Assembly: GCF_017873095.1 (NCBI RefSeq)
Contig: NZ_JAGGJU010000004.1
Span: 62,001 to 126,000 of the forward strand
Direction of reading: 5' to 3'
Length of the DNA stretch: 64,000 nucleotides
Source: Heterorhizobium halophytocola
GTDB lineage: Bacteria; Pseudomonadota; Alphaproteobacteria; Rhizobiales; Rhizobiaceae
Below are positions 43,481 to 53,340 of the stretch, piece by piece. The number at the start of each line of letters is the position of its first letter. The stretch's first letter is position 1. Position numbers and translations under genes: made by a program. The notes beneath the pieces are model-generated. The model saw only the letters and a program-made list of their open reading frames with translations. It was not told the origin of the DNA and searched no databases.

Positions 43481-44863
43481 ATGGCCACTAGTTACAAGAA
43501 GCTGAAGATGCTCAGGCGATCCCGCGTGATGTGGGGATCGTGGCGGCTTTGGCGGCCAAGGGTGGTGTTCTGGGCGGGCGCGCTGGCCATCGGCCTGATT
43601 TCGGTCGGCTTTGCCAAAATGGCGGATATCGCCCAGGACCTGTTCCACACCATGCTTGGCGGGGGCGAGTATAATTTCCTGCTGCCGCTGATCCTGACGC
43701 CTTGCGGCTTCGCACTCTGTTGCTGGCTGGCCTTCACCGTCTTTCCGGCCTCCCAGGGGTCCGGCATCCCCCAGGCGATCGCCGCCAGGCATCTGCGCCG
43801 CGACGACGAGCGCAACCGGCTGCTGTCGCTCAGGGTCGCAGCCGGCAAGATCGCGCTGACGATTGTCGGCCTGTTCTGCGGCGCCTCGATCGGTCGCGAG
43901 GGACCGACCGTGCAGGTCGGCGCCTCGATCATGCTGCTCGCCGCCCGCATCGGCGGCATGGCGCAGGCGCAGGGCCTGATCCTGGCCGGGGCCGCCGCCG
44001 GCATCGCGGCCGCCTTCAACACGCCGCTGGCCGGGATCGTCTTCGCCATCGAGGAGATGAGCCGCACCTACCAGGCGCGGGCGAACGGCCTGGTGCTCAC
44101 CGCCGTCATCCTCTCAGGCCTCGCCGCCCTCGGCACGGTCGGCAGCTATACCTATTTCGGCTCGGCCTCGATTGCGGTGCATTCGGCCCGCGAATGGGCG
44201 GCCGTGATCGTCTGCGGCATCGGCGGCGGCTTTTTCGGCGCCATCTTTTCGGCCGGCGCCCTCCGTCTTTCAAGGCGGATCCGACGCTGGGCCGCCCCCC
44301 AGCCGATGATGCGCAATGTCGCGATGGCGGCGGGCTGCGGACTGCTGGTCGCCATCATCGGCGTCATCTCCTCCGGCAGCACCTTCGGCACCGGCTATGA
44401 ACAGGCCCGCAGCGCCATCGAGGGCGAACCGCTGCCGCTGTTCTATTTCCTCGGCAAGCTTGCCAGCTGTTTCCTGTCGATGGTGTCGGGCATTCCCGGC
44501 GGCATCTTCGCCCCGTCGCTCTCGGTCGGCGCCGGCTTCGGCAGCACGGTCGGGCAGGTTCTGGGCGTCTCGGTCGGCCTGGCAGCCGTGCTCGGCATGG
44601 CCGGCTATTTCGCCGGCGTCGTGCAGGCGCCGATGACCGCCTTCGTCATCATCCTGGAAATGACCGACAGCCATGAAGGCGTGATCTCGCTGATGATCGC
44701 CGCCATGCTCGGCTATCTGACCTCGCGAATGATCTCGCGCGAGCCGCTTTATCACGGGCTGTCGCGCATCTGGGTGGCCGAGAGCATCCGCATCCAGCGG
44801 GCCGCGGCCAAGGCGGAAGCCGACGCGGCAGACACCGGCGAGCCGGTCGCCCCGAAGGCCTGA
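43481..44863 (+). CDS. ClC family chloride channel/transporter
   Basis: A 460-aa integral membrane protein with about ten to twelve hydrophobic segments. The anion-pathway motifs are intact: GSGIPQ (residues ~93-98), GREGPTVQ (~138-145, with the gating Glu), and GIPGGIFAPSLSVGAGFGST (~343-362). The proton-glutamate of E. coli ClC is not obvious at the corresponding place, so channel or exchanger mode is open. There are no CBS domains. It converges on acvB with 8 bp between stops. A weak GAAG is the only start signal. Confidence 0.9.
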   Translation: MATSYKKLKMLRRSRVMWGSWRLWRPRVVFWAGALAIGLISVGFAKMADIAQDLFHTMLGGGEYNFLLPLILTPCGFALCCWLAFTVFPASQGSGIPQAIAARHLRRDDERNRLLSLRVAAGKIALTIVGLFCGASIGREGPTVQVGASIMLLAARIGGMAQAQGLILAGAAAGIAAAFNTPLAGIVFAIEEMSRTYQARANGLVLTAVILSGLAALGTVGSYTYFGSASIAVHSAREWAAVIVCGIGGGFFGAIFSAGALRLSRRIRRWAAPQPMMRNVAMAAGCGLLVAIIGVISSGSTFGTGYEQARSAIEGEPLPLFYFLGKLASCFLSMVSGIPGGIFAPSLSVGAGFGSTVGQVLGVSVGLAAVLGMAGYFAGVVQAPMTAFVIILEMTDSHEGVISLMIAAMLGYLTSRMISREPLYHGLSRIWVAESIRIQRAAAKAEADAADTGEPVAPKA

Positions 44864-44871
44864 AGGTCACC

Positions 44872-46230
44872 TCATCGCGGGCGCAGGCGGTCGAGTATGC
44901 GCTCGGCAATCAGGGCGTAATTGCCGTCGAAATGATGTCCGCCCGGGCGTTCGACCAGATCCATGCCATGTCTCTCCAGCGATGCAAGGCCAAGGCAGCC
45001 GCTTTGGAGTTCGGCCGCGCCATAGACGCATTGCAGTCTGTCCGGGCGGATCGCCAGCGCATCCTCGACCGGGTCGCCATGACGCCCGTCCCCGGCAAAT
45101 CCGAGCCAGCCGCCGACCGAAATCTCGAAATCGGCCCGCCGTGACGGCGCCAGCAGCGACACCAGCGTGACCGCCTGCTTGTCCTGGTTCGAAAGCCGGC
45201 CATAGGTGGCGGGCAGGATGTCGGCGCCGAAGGAATAGCCAATGAGCGCCACCCGCGAGACGCCGAAGCGGGCGCGGTAGACGGCGATGATGTCGGACAG
45301 GTCGGCGGCCGTCTCGCCCGGGGTCTTTTGGCTCCAGAAATAGCGCAGGGCGTCGATGCCGATCACCGGCACACCGCCCTGTTGCAGGGACAGGCCGAGC
45401 TTGCGGTCGATGTCGCGCCAGCCCCCATCGCCGGAATAGACGATCGCCATGGTGTCGAAGCGGGGCCTGGCGACCAGTTCGACCAGCGGCAAATCGAGCG
45501 GGGCCGTCCGGGCCGCCTGCCGCGCCATCAGGGCGACGCCGTGATAGGCCAAGGCCGCATCGGCGCCGTCGCTCGCCTGCGCGATCGCAACGGCCGGGTG
45601 GCTTTTCTTCAGACGCTTTGCATGGCGCGCTGCGGCCGGCGTTGCCGCCTTTGACAGGATCACGGTCACCGGATCGGGCAGCGCGCCTTTCGTCAGGCCA
45701 TAGACCCGGCCGCCATCGACCTTCTGTTTCATGGCCGGCGTGCAAAGCGGCTTTTCAAGCGGAACGATCTCGCCGGGATCGGCGGCAAGCGTGGCCGAAA
45801 TCGTCGAGACGGGTGTCTGGGCGGCAATCGCCAGCGCCAGCGTGCCGCCTTCCTCCAGGCCGGCGACGACCGGCGGATGATAGGCCGCAAGGCCGAAACG
45901 ACGGTGGATCTGGCGTGCCAGTCGCTCGATGTCGGACACCAGATAATGACAGTCGCGGGTCTCGCGCGCGATCGCCGCATAATATTTCGGCAGATCGACA
46001 CCGACGACGATGGCGCCCTGTCGCGTCCAGCGCCCGGCAATCATCGTCTCGCGCGCCGTCCAGCCGGCGCCGGACGACAGCAGGATGATGACGGAAGATG
46101 CCGCCGAGGTGCCTGGTGCAATGATCCGGTCGGTCGGCAGACTGACGGTATCGTAGAGCCTGGGCGCAGGCATGGGCGACACCGACGCGAAGGTGACGGC
46201 CGCCAGGGCCGCAAGCGACAGGAATTTCAT
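44872..46230 (-). CDS. acvB: AcvB/VirJ-type periplasmic protein (lysyl-phosphatidylglycerol hydrolase)
   Basis: A 452-aa exported protein. After a signal (MKFLSLAALAAVTFASVSP) two alpha/beta-hydrolase-like halves follow. The VirJ half has YSGDGGWRDIDRKLGLSLQQ, GYSFGADILPATYGRLSNQ (nucleophile Ser in G-Y-S-F-G) and ERPGGHHFDGNYALIAERI (His). In Agrobacterium and Rhizobium tropici, AcvB hydrolyses lysyl-phosphatidylglycerol and is co-transcribed with lpiA, and AcvB is needed for virulence. Here the gene overlaps lpiA (ATGA at 46227-46230), which supports the same pairing. The start is ATG 46230. Confidence 0.88.
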   Translation of the reverse strand: MKFLSLAALAAVTFASVSPMPAPRLYDTVSLPTDRIIAPGTSAASSVIILLSSGAGWTARETMIAGRWTRQGAIVVGVDLPKYYAAIARETRDCHYLVSDIERLARQIHRRFGLAAYHPPVVAGLEEGGTLALAIAAQTPVSTISATLAADPGEIVPLEKPLCTPAMKQKVDGGRVYGLTKGALPDPVTVILSKAATPAAARHAKRLKKSHPAVAIAQASDGADAALAYHGVALMARQAARTAPLDLPLVELVARPRFDTMAIVYSGDGGWRDIDRKLGLSLQQGGVPVIGIDALRYFWSQKTPGETAADLSDIIAVYRARFGVSRVALIGYSFGADILPATYGRLSNQDKQAVTLVSLLAPSRRADFEISVGGWLGFAGDGRHGDPVEDALAIRPDRLQCVYGAAELQSGCLGLASLERHGMDLVERPGGHHFDGNYALIAERILDRLRPR

Positions 46231-47531
46231 CGCCGCAGCAGCCCCTTGAAGCCTCCCCCGATCAGAAGCGTCACGTCCAGCAGCGACACCAGCGGCAGGC
46301 CGCCGCCCGGCACCGCCAGATAGCGCGGCCGCCATTCCGGATCGAATTTCGACTTGAAGGCCATCACGCCGCGGAAATTGTAGAACCGTTCGCCGCGCTC
46401 GAAGACCTTGTTGCCGAGGTGGTTCCACAACGGCGCACGACGATGGGTGGAAAGACCGGCAAGCGGTGCCATGCCGAGATTGAGGCTGCGCAGGCCGCGC
46501 TCCTTCAAATGCTCCATGATCCTGACGAACAGCAGGTCCATCATGCCGCGATGGACGCCCGGCAGATGCCGCATCAGGTCGATGAAGGCATCGCCGCCGG
46601 ATGCGGTTGTCAGCACGCTGGCAAAGGCGACGATCCGGCCCTCCAGCCGGACGATGGCGACGGGCTCGGAGGCGACATAGTCCCTCTTGAAGGTCCCGAG
46701 CGAAAAGCCCTTTTCGCCCGCGTTATGGCCCGCAAGCCAGGCATCGGACACCTCGGAGAGTTCATCGAGCACGGCCGGCACCGCCTGCGGCTCCAGCATG
46801 TCGAAGACCAGACCGTCGCGCTCCGCCCGGTTGATCGAGCGGCGCAGCTTCAGCCAGTCGCCGCCGGCAAGGCTGAAGGAGGTCAGATCGACCACCGCCT
46901 GCTCCCCGAGCTTGTAGGCCTTGAGACCGGTTTCGACCGCGATCGGCAGGAAGTCCGGCGTCACCTGATAAAAGACCGGGCGACAGCCGAGCCTTCGCGC
47001 CTCGCCCATGAACTTGACAACCAGGGCTGAGAGCGCCTCGCGCGCGCCGACCGGATCGAACAGCGCCACCATCGAGCGGCCGCGGCGCGCATACATGATG
47101 AAGGCCGAGCCGCAATCGGAAAACATCAGCTTCTTGTCGCCGAGCCGCACCAGACCGGCCGCCGCATTCGGCTGGCGCCCGAGGATCTCCACGGCGCGGG
47201 CCATGTCGTCGTAAGACGGTTCGTCGGGGCGGCGATAGGGCGTGAAGCCGGTGCGGCCGAAGGCGAGCCCGCCAAGCGCTGCGAAAATCGACTGCAGGCC
47301 GCCATCGCTACCCGGCAACCCCAATATCCAGGAAGCGGTCACGTCCCAGTCTCCGGGCGAGAACAGCGCGCCCAGCAGCCAGAGATAAAAGGCTGCAAGT
47401 GCGCTGACCGCCGCCATGAGCGCCAGCGCGATGCCGGCGATCACAGCCAGTCGGGCAGCCGGTATGCCGCCGCCTGCCGAGGTTGGTCCCTTGATGTCCT
47501 GAAATTCGTGCACAGCTGCCGATCCCGCCAT
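46227..47531 (-). CDS. lpiA: Short LpiA/MprF-like lysyltransferase (catalytic domain only)
   Basis: A 434-aa member of the phosphatidylglycerol lysyltransferase (DUF2156, GNAT fold) family. It has a short amino part with one membrane helix (residues ~26-52, RLAVIAGIALALMAAVSALA) and the soluble domain (~100-420). KLMFSDCGSAFIMYARRGRS, then FRGVMAFKSKFDPEWRPRYL and GLRSLNLGMAPLAGLSTHRR are typical. The classic LpiA is about 870 aa with a 12-14-helix flippase amino half, which is absent here. Nothing in the 182 bp upstream encodes it. It should still make lysyl-phosphatidylglycerol on the inner leaflet. AcvB overlaps it. Confidence 0.85.
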   Translation of the reverse strand: MAGSAAVHEFQDIKGPTSAGGGIPAARLAVIAGIALALMAAVSALAAFYLWLLGALFSPGDWDVTASWILGLPGSDGGLQSIFAALGGLAFGRTGFTPYRRPDEPSYDDMARAVEILGRQPNAAAGLVRLGDKKLMFSDCGSAFIMYARRGRSMVALFDPVGAREALSALVVKFMGEARRLGCRPVFYQVTPDFLPIAVETGLKAYKLGEQAVVDLTSFSLAGGDWLKLRRSINRAERDGLVFDMLEPQAVPAVLDELSEVSDAWLAGHNAGEKGFSLGTFKRDYVASEPVAIVRLEGRIVAFASVLTTASGGDAFIDLMRHLPGVHRGMMDLLFVRIMEHLKERGLRSLNLGMAPLAGLSTHRRAPLWNHLGNKVFERGERFYNFRGVMAFKSKFDPEWRPRYLAVPGGGLPLVSLLDVTLLIGGGFKGLLRR

Positions 47532-47713
47532 AATTGTCTTGCCCTACTCCAAACGCGACGTAATTGTATTAGATATCACGCATGTGCGAAGCTTGTGCAC
47601 GCCTCTTCGCAAGCACTTTGCAATATGGTTTCCAAAATGATGTCACCGGAATGCCGCAGCCCCGGCCCCGTGATGGGAACCCGGCTGCCCTGGGCGGAAT
47701 CACTGTGCCAGAA

Positions 47714-48760
47714 CTATCGGATATCCTGCTGAAACAGCTGGGTGATCGTCGGACGGAAGGAGAGCGGCGCGCCCTGCCTCACCTCGACCGACAGCGGCAC
47801 CTCGATCTCGACGGAATGGCTGAGATTGCCGGATATGTCGATCTCGGCGATGCGGGTGCCGGCCAGCCGGCGCACCGCAATCACCTTGCCGGTAATCGCC
47901 CTCTCGGAACCCTCCGCCATTTCCACGTCCTGCGGGCGGAAGAACAGCGTTGCCTGACCATGCGGCGCGGCCCCGGCAAGCGCAATCGGACGGTTGTCGT
48001 AATAGATGTCGCTGTCGCGCACCGTCACCGGCACGCTGGAGGACTCGCCGATGAAGGAAAACACGAAGGGCGAGTTCGGCCGGTCATAGACTTCGTCGGC
48101 GGAGCCCACCTGCTCGATCCTGCCCTTGTTCATCACCACCACGCGGTCGGCCAGTTCCAGCGCCTCTTCCTGGTCGTGGGTGACGAAGAAGGTCGTGTGG
48201 CCGGTCTGCTGGTGCACGTCCTTCAACCATCGGCGCAACTCCTTGCGCACCTTGGCGTCGAGCGCGCCGAAGGGCTCGTCGAGCAGCAGCACGGTCGGTT
48301 CGATCGCCAGTGCGCGCGCCAGCGCCACCCGCTGGCGCTGGCCACCCGAAAGCTGGCTCGGATAGCGACGCTCCATGCCGGTCAGTTGCACCATGTCGAT
48401 CAGATGCTCGACGCGACGACGGATCTCCGCCGGCGAAGGCCGCGTCTCGCTCGGCCGCATCTTCAGGCCGAAGGCGATATTGTCCTCGACCCGCATGTTG
48501 CGAAACAGCGCATAGTGCTGGAAGACGAAGCCGACATGGCGCTCCTGCACGCTTCTGTACGAGGCATCCTGGCTGCCGAAGAAGATCTGGCCGGAGGTCG
48601 GTTGTTCCAGTCCGGCAATCAGCCTGAGCAGCGTCGTCTTGCCCGAGCCGGAAGGGCCGAGCAGCGCGATCAGCTCGCCGGTCCCGACATTCAGCGAGAC
48701 ATCGTCGAGGGCGGGAAAGGCACCGAAGTCCTTGCAGATATGCTTGATCGTGACGTCCAT
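47714..48760 (-). CDS. cysA: Sulfate/thiosulfate ABC importer ATPase
   Basis: A 348-aa ATPase. Walker [10 protein letters not shown] (residues ~37-45), signature [20 protein letters not shown], Walker [21 protein letters not shown], then the carboxy TOBE-like domain (residues ~240-348). The amino end [20 protein letters not shown] is CysA-like. ATG 48760 with AAGGAG is chosen over the frame to 48820. It is the last gene of sbp-cysT-cysW-cysA. Confidence 0.92.
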   Translation of the reverse strand: MDVTIKHICKDFGAFPALDDVSLNVGTGELIALLGPSGSGKTTLLRLIAGLEQPTSGQIFFGSQDASYRSVQERHVGFVFQHYALFRNMRVEDNIAFGLKMRPSETRPSPAEIRRRVEHLIDMVQLTGMERRYPSQLSGGQRQRVALARALAIEPTVLLLDEPFGALDAKVRKELRRWLKDVHQQTGHTTFFVTHDQEEALELADRVVVMNKGRIEQVGSADEVYDRPNSPFVFSFIGESSSVPVTVRDSDIYYDNRPIALAGAAPHGQATLFFRPQDVEMAEGSERAITGKVIAVRRLAGTRIAEIDISGNLSHSVEIEVPLSVEVRQGAPLSFRPTITQLFQQDIR

Positions 48761-48791
48761 GGTATCGGCTCCTTGCATCAAGGCTTGCGGG

Positions 48792-49691
48792 TCAGTGCTT
48801 GCGGGCGGCGGCGAGCTCATCGCCGTAATGCAGTTCGAGAAGGGTTTTCAGCACCAGCGTGACGAGGGCCAGGGCCGCCAGCAGGGTCGAGACGGCGAAG
48901 GCGCCGACGAAGTCGTATTCGTTGTAAAGCGCCTCGATATGCAGCGGCATGGTTTCGGTGAGGCCGCGCACATGACCCGAGACCACCGAGACGGCGCCGA
49001 ATTCGCCCATGGCGCGGGCATTGCACAGCAGCACGCCGTAGAGCAGGCCCCACTTGATGTTCGGCAGCGTGACGTAGCGAAAGGTCTGCCAGCCGGTGGC
49101 ACCGAGCGACAGCGCCGCCTCCTCGTCGCCGGTACCCTGCTGCTCCATCAGCGGTATCAGCTCGCGCGCGATGAAGGGAAATGTGACGAAGACGGTGGCG
49201 AGCACGATGCCCGGCAGCGCGAAGATCACCTCGATGCCCTGGCCCTTCAGCCAGGGGCCCACAAGACTTTGCGACCCGAACAGCAGCACCCAGACCAGAC
49301 CGGAGATCACCGGCGACACCGAGAACGGCAGGTCGATCAGGGTTATCAGGAAGGTGCGTCCGCGAAACGCGAACTTGGCGATCGTCCAGGCAGCGGCAAT
49401 GCCGAAGACGAGATTGAGCGGTACGGAGATCGCGGCAATCGTCAGCGTCAGGCGGATCGCGGCCAGCGCATCCGGTTCGCTCAACGCCTCGAGGAACGGG
49501 CCCACCCCCTTGCGGAAGGCTTCGGCAAAGACCGCGACCAGCGGCACCACGACCACGAGACCGAGAAACAGCGTGGCGATTACGATCAGCACCAGGCGTA
49601 CCAGACGCGGTTCATGCGCCACCTCCTGCAGCGGCGGGCGAGCCTGGGGGCGGACCGGAACGACGGCCGGCAGGGCGATATCAGCGGACAT
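48792..49691 (-). CDS. cysW: Sulfate ABC importer permease CysW
   Basis: A 299-aa permease with six membrane segments. The EAA loop (cytoplasmic) is [23 protein letters not shown] 49691 follows AAGGAG by 8 nt and overlaps the cysT end (49681) by 11 bases, so translation is coupled. The opening of the family sequence is [20 protein letters not shown]. Confidence 0.92.
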   Translation of the reverse strand: MSADIALPAVVPVRPQARPPLQEVAHEPRLVRLVLIVIATLFLGLVVVVPLVAVFAEAFRKGVGPFLEALSEPDALAAIRLTLTIAAISVPLNLVFGIAAAWTIAKFAFRGRTFLITLIDLPFSVSPVISGLVWVLLFGSQSLVGPWLKGQGIEVIFALPGIVLATVFVTFPFIARELIPLMEQQGTGDEEAALSLGATGWQTFRYVTLPNIKWGLLYGVLLCNARAMGEFGAVSVVSGHVRGLTETMPLHIEALYNEYDFVGAFAVSTLLAALALVTLVLKTLLELHYGDELAAARKH

Positions 49692-50535
49692 CGGCATATC
49701 TCCTTCGGCTCCACACCTGCAACAGGTTGATGACCAGCAGCATGACGAAGGCAATCAGCAGCATCAGGCTGGCGATCGCGGTGGCACCGGCATAGTTGAA
49801 TTCTTCCAGCCGGATGACGATCAGCAGCGGTGCGATCTCCGACTTGAACGGGATATTGCCGGCGATGAAGATCACCGAACCGTATTCGCTGACGGCGCGG
49901 GCAAAGGCGAGCGCGAAGCCGGTCAGCACGGAGGGCAGCAGCATCGGCAGAACGACATGGACGAGGCTCTGGAAACGGCTGGCGCCGAGCGTGGCGGCCG
50001 CCTCCTCCACCTCCCGGTCGAGCTCCTCCATCACCGGCTGCACGGTGCGCACGACGAAAGGCAGGCCGACGAAAACAAGGGCGACGACGATGCCGAGCGG
50101 CGTGAAGGCGATCTTGATGCCGAGGGGTGCGAAGATCTGGCCGATCCAGCCCTTCGAGGCATAGAGCGAGGCAAGCGCAATGCCGGCAACGGCGGTTGGC
50201 AGGGCAAAGGGCAGATCGACGATCGCATCGAGCAGGCGCCGTCCGGGAAACCGGTAACGGACCAGAACCCAGGCGGTCAGCACGCCGAATACGGTGTTGA
50301 TCGCGGCGGCCATCAGCGCCGAGCCGAAGCTGATCTGCAGCGCCTTTTGCGTGCGCGGATCGGAGGCGATGGCGAGAAACTCGGACAGCCCGAGGCTCGA
50401 TGTCCGCCAGACGAGGGCGCCGAGCGGGATCAGGATGATCACCGTCAGATAAAAGAGAGTGTAACCGAAGGCCAGGCCGAAGCCCGGAATGATCCCCGGC
50501 TTGCGCCAGGGGGTCGTCAGCAATCCGCTCACCAT
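49681..50535 (-). CDS. cysT: Sulfate ABC importer permease CysT (CysU)
   Basis: A 284-aa permease paralogous to cysW. The EAA loop is [20 protein letters not shown], and [19 protein letters not shown] is the typical amino part. ATG 50535 has AGGAAGGG 10 nt upstream; the open frame to a TTG at 50541 is not preferred. It overlaps cysW. Confidence 0.92.
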   Translation of the reverse strand: MVSGLLTTPWRKPGIIPGFGLAFGYTLFYLTVIILIPLGALVWRTSSLGLSEFLAIASDPRTQKALQISFGSALMAAAINTVFGVLTAWVLVRYRFPGRRLLDAIVDLPFALPTAVAGIALASLYASKGWIGQIFAPLGIKIAFTPLGIVVALVFVGLPFVVRTVQPVMEELDREVEEAAATLGASRFQSLVHVVLPMLLPSVLTGFALAFARAVSEYGSVIFIAGNIPFKSEIAPLLIVIRLEEFNYAGATAIASLMLLIAFVMLLVINLLQVWSRRRYADVR

Positions 50536-50618
50536 AGGCAATCAGCCCTTCCTGTCAGGTTGGTTGCAGGCCGGAGCCGCCGGTGTCCCGGCGGATCCGC
50601 ATGGCGTCAAGGGCGGCC

Positions 50619-51641
50619 CTAAAGGCCGGGCTTGTAGATCTGGTCGAAGACGCCGCCGTCGGCGAAGTGGGTCGGCTGCGCCTTGGCCCAGCCGCCGAAC
50701 AGCGGGTCGTCGATGCTGACCAGATCGAGCTTGGGCAGTTTCGGCACGTCGCCTTGAACGAGATCCGGCCGCGACGGGCGATAATAGTGCTTAGCCGCCA
50801 GCGTCTGCCCTTCCGGCGAGTAGAGGTAGTCGAGATAGGCCTCGGCCACCTTGCGCGTCCCCTTCTCGTCGACATTGGCGTCGACGACCGCCACCGGCGG
50901 TTCGGCCAGGATCGACATCGAGGGCACGACGATGTCGAAGGCGTCCTCGCCGAATTCTTCGCTGGCGAGATAGGCCTCGTTTTCCCAGGCGAGCAGCACG
51001 TCACCGATCTCGCGCTGGGCAAAGCTGATCGTCGCCCCACGGGCACCGGTGTCGAGCACGGGCGCGCGCTTGTAGAGATCGGCGACATATTGCCGGATCT
51101 TGCCCTCGTCGCCGCCATACTGCTTGCTGGCCCAGGCCCAGGCGGCCAGATAGTTCCAGCGTGCACCGCCCGAGGTCTTCGGGTTGGGGGTGACGATCTG
51201 CACGTCGCCCTTCACCAGGTCACCCCAGTCGTGGATGCCCTTCGGATTGCCCTTGCGCACCAGGAAGACGATCGTCGAGGTATAAGGGGCGGAATTGTTC
51301 GGCAGGTGCTTGCGCCAGTCGGGCGCGATCTTGCCGGTCGCCTTGGCGATCGCGTCGATATCGCTTTCCAGCGCCAGCGTCACGACATCGGCGTCGAGCC
51401 CGTCGATCACCGAGCGGGCCTGCTTGCCGGAGCCGCCATGCGACTGCTGGATGGTCACCTCATCGCCGCCCTGGCCCTTCCAGTACTTGACGAAGGCGGC
51501 GTTGAAGTCCTCGTAGAACTCGCGTGTCGGATCGTAGGACACATTCAGCAGCCGCGTCTCGGCGAAGGCGGGGGTGAAGGTCCCTGTCGTCAGCGACAGG
51601 CCGATCAGGAAATTTCCCAGATACTTGCAGAACCCATTCAT
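50619..51641 (-). CDS. sbp: Periplasmic sulfate-binding protein
   Basis: A 340-aa exported solute-binding protein. The signal is KYLGNFLIGLSLTTGTFTPA with an AFA cleavage site. LLNVSYDPTREFYEDFNAAF and QQSHGGSGKQARSVIDGLDA carry the Ser and Gly residues that hold sulfate through neutral hydrogen bonds. NPKTSGGARWNYLAAWAWAS is also diagnostic. It is the first gene of the transporter operon and has an operator-like dyad over its promoter. Confidence 0.94.
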   Translation of the reverse strand: MNGFCKYLGNFLIGLSLTTGTFTPAFAETRLLNVSYDPTREFYEDFNAAFVKYWKGQGGDEVTIQQSHGGSGKQARSVIDGLDADVVTLALESDIDAIAKATGKIAPDWRKHLPNNSAPYTSTIVFLVRKGNPKGIHDWGDLVKGDVQIVTPNPKTSGGARWNYLAAWAWASKQYGGDEGKIRQYVADLYKRAPVLDTGARGATISFAQREIGDVLLAWENEAYLASEEFGEDAFDIVVPSMSILAEPPVAVVDANVDEKGTRKVAEAYLDYLYSPEGQTLAAKHYYRPSRPDLVQGDVPKLPKLDLVSIDDPLFGGWAKAQPTHFADGGVFDQIYKPGL

Positions 51642-51667
51642 GCAACTTCTCCTCTATTTCCGTTGAC

Positions 51668-51695
51668 AACTAAACCCTACCTACTGGGTCGAGTT
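51668..51695 (-). promoter_or_regulatory. 28-bp dyad over the sbp promoter, candidate Rrf2 operator
   Basis: On the plus strand AACT-NN-ACCC, 8 nt, GGGT-NN-AGTT: perfect 4+4-bp arms. The minus-strand -35 TTGACT (51701-51696) abuts it, so a bound protein would cover the region between -35 and -10. It lies 27 nt before the sbp start and 160 nt from the gene of an Rrf2 regulator. Confidence 0.6.
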
Positions 51696-51854
51696 AGTCA
51701 AGATAAGCCGGAAAATAGCAAAATGGTTCCCGCCGGCGCCGCGCGGCACGCAAAAAACCGGCAGCAGCCGGACAGCCGAAGCGATGGATCGACCGGGAAA
51801 ACGGGAAACGGAGAAAAGTTCGCGTCGGCCGCAAAGGACCGTCCGAGGCTGCCC

Positions 51855-52292
51855 TCAGGCGTCTTCCTCGACGGGCGCGTCCTGGGACAGCGCATCGGCG
51901 ATGGTGGTGGTGAGCAGCACCTGGCGGGTCGACTGGGCGACCTTGTGGAAGACGCGGCGGATCTCGCACATCTGTTCGCCGTCGCAGTCGTCGCAGCGGC
52001 GATACGCGGTCTCGGACAGACAGGACAGCGGCGCCATCGGCCCGTCCATGACACGCAGCACTTCGCCGTAGCTGATGTCGGAGGCCGATTTCAAGAGCTG
52101 GTAGCCGCCGGCCTTGCCCCGGCGCGAGACGACGAAGCCCTGCCGCTTCAGCTCCAGCAGGATCTGTTCGAGAAACTTCTTCGGGATGCGCTGCTGCCTT
52201 GCGATCTCCGACGTCAGCACCGGCTGGTCCGGCTCTGCCCGTGCCAGGACCGAGAGGGCTCGAAATGCATATTTTGCCTTTTGGGAGATCAT
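51855..52292 (-). CDS. Rrf2 family transcriptional regulator (sulfur metabolism?)
   Basis: A 145-aa regulator. KYAFRALSVLARAEPDQPVL and SEIARQQRIPKKFLEQILLE with LKRQGFVVSRRGKAGGYQLL form the winged helix. Four to five cysteines follow in SCLSETAYRRCDDCDGEQMC, where IscR/NsrR ligate an Fe-S cluster, so it may sense Fe-S status or cysteine supply. ATG 52292 starts the conserved region; the frame extends 14 codons further up. It lies between sbp and cysH, and so probably controls both, like CymR-type regulators of cysteine metabolism. Confidence 0.8.
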   Translation of the reverse strand: MISQKAKYAFRALSVLARAEPDQPVLTSEIARQQRIPKKFLEQILLELKRQGFVVSRRGKAGGYQLLKSASDISYGEVLRVMDGPMAPLSCLSETAYRRCDDCDGEQMCEIRRVFHKVAQSTRQVLLTTTIADALSQDAPVEEDA

Positions 52293-52538
52293 TGCGATTT
52301 CATGCGCCTGCGAAAGGGAGAAAGCCAGTTCCAATATCGGGCTTACGCGAAATTCCCGGTAAACTCAAACCACAACCGGAAGATAGGTTACTGCAATGCG
52401 GAGCACCTTTTCCGCAGGATCGAAAGCAGCAGAGAGATATTTGCTCCGCCACGGGAGAAATCGAAACGGGTTTTCCTGTCTCTTCTTCGCAACCGCTGAA
52501 ATAATCGGCCACGCTCTGAATGAAGGAGGATATGGCCG

Positions 52539-53288
52539 ATGACGTTTCATTCCCGCCAGGACACCGCAGCAGCCCTCGACGCACAGCTTGGCGAACTCGA
52601 CCTTGCCGGACGTCTGGCGCTGGTGGCCGGGCTTTCCGGCCGCGCCGTGTTCACCACTTCGCTCGGCATCGAGGACCAGGTGATCACCGCCGCCATCGGT
52701 CTCGACCGGCTCGACATCGAGGTGTCGACGCTGGAGACCGGCCGTCTCTTCCAGGAGACCGTCGACCTGATCGGCGAGACGGAAGAGCGTTTCGGCCTCG
52801 CGATCCGGCGGTTCCGCCCCGATCCGGCCGACGTCGAGGACTTCGCCGCGAAATACGGGATCAACGGCTTTTACGAAAGCGTCGAAGCCCGCCATGCCTG
52901 CTGTCATGTGCGCAAGATCGTTCCCCTCGGCAAGGCGCTGGAAGGTGCCTCCGTCTGGGTCACGGGCTTGCGCCGCTCGCAGTCGGGCAACCGCGCCAAT
53001 ACGCCGTTCGCCGAGTATGACGCCGAGCGCAACCTGATCAAGGTCAACCCGCTGGCCGACTGGTCGATCGACGACATCAACGCCTTTGTCGAGGCTGAGA
53101 GCGTGCCGATCAACCCGCTGCATGCGCGCGGCTACCCGTCGATCGGCTGCGAACCCTGCACCCGCGCCATCAAGCCGGGCGAGCCCGAACGGGCCGGCCG
53201 CTGGTGGTGGGAAAACGACGAAAAGCGCGAATGCGGCCTGCACGTGCCGGACGCGGCCATCCCCTCGCTCAATTCCAGTTCGCTTTAA
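52539..53288 (+). CDS. cysH: Adenylyl-sulfate (APS) reductase, Fe-S type CysH
   Basis: A 249-aa assimilatory reductase. It carries the CysCys (residues 121-122, [10 protein letters not shown]) and CysX2Cys (204-207, [10 protein letters not shown]) ligands of a [4Fe-4S] cluster, and the redox Cys in ECGLH (232-236). These mark the APS-reducing branch, not the cluster-free PAPS reductase of E. coli. AAGGAGG lies 9 nt before the ATG. It starts the cysH-cysD-cysN run and is divergent from the Rrf2 regulator. Confidence 0.93.
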   Translation: MTFHSRQDTAAALDAQLGELDLAGRLALVAGLSGRAVFTTSLGIEDQVITAAIGLDRLDIEVSTLETGRLFQETVDLIGETEERFGLAIRRFRPDPADVEDFAAKYGINGFYESVEARHACCHVRKIVPLGKALEGASVWVTGLRRSQSGNRANTPFAEYDAERNLIKVNPLADWSIDDINAFVEAESVPINPLHARGYPSIGCEPCTRAIKPGEPERAGRWWWENDEKRECGLHVPDAAIPSLNSSSL

Positions 53289-53340
53289 GGCGGCAGTCAG
53301 TCCCTGCACCGCCGGACCGCCCACAGTACGGAAGTTTCTC

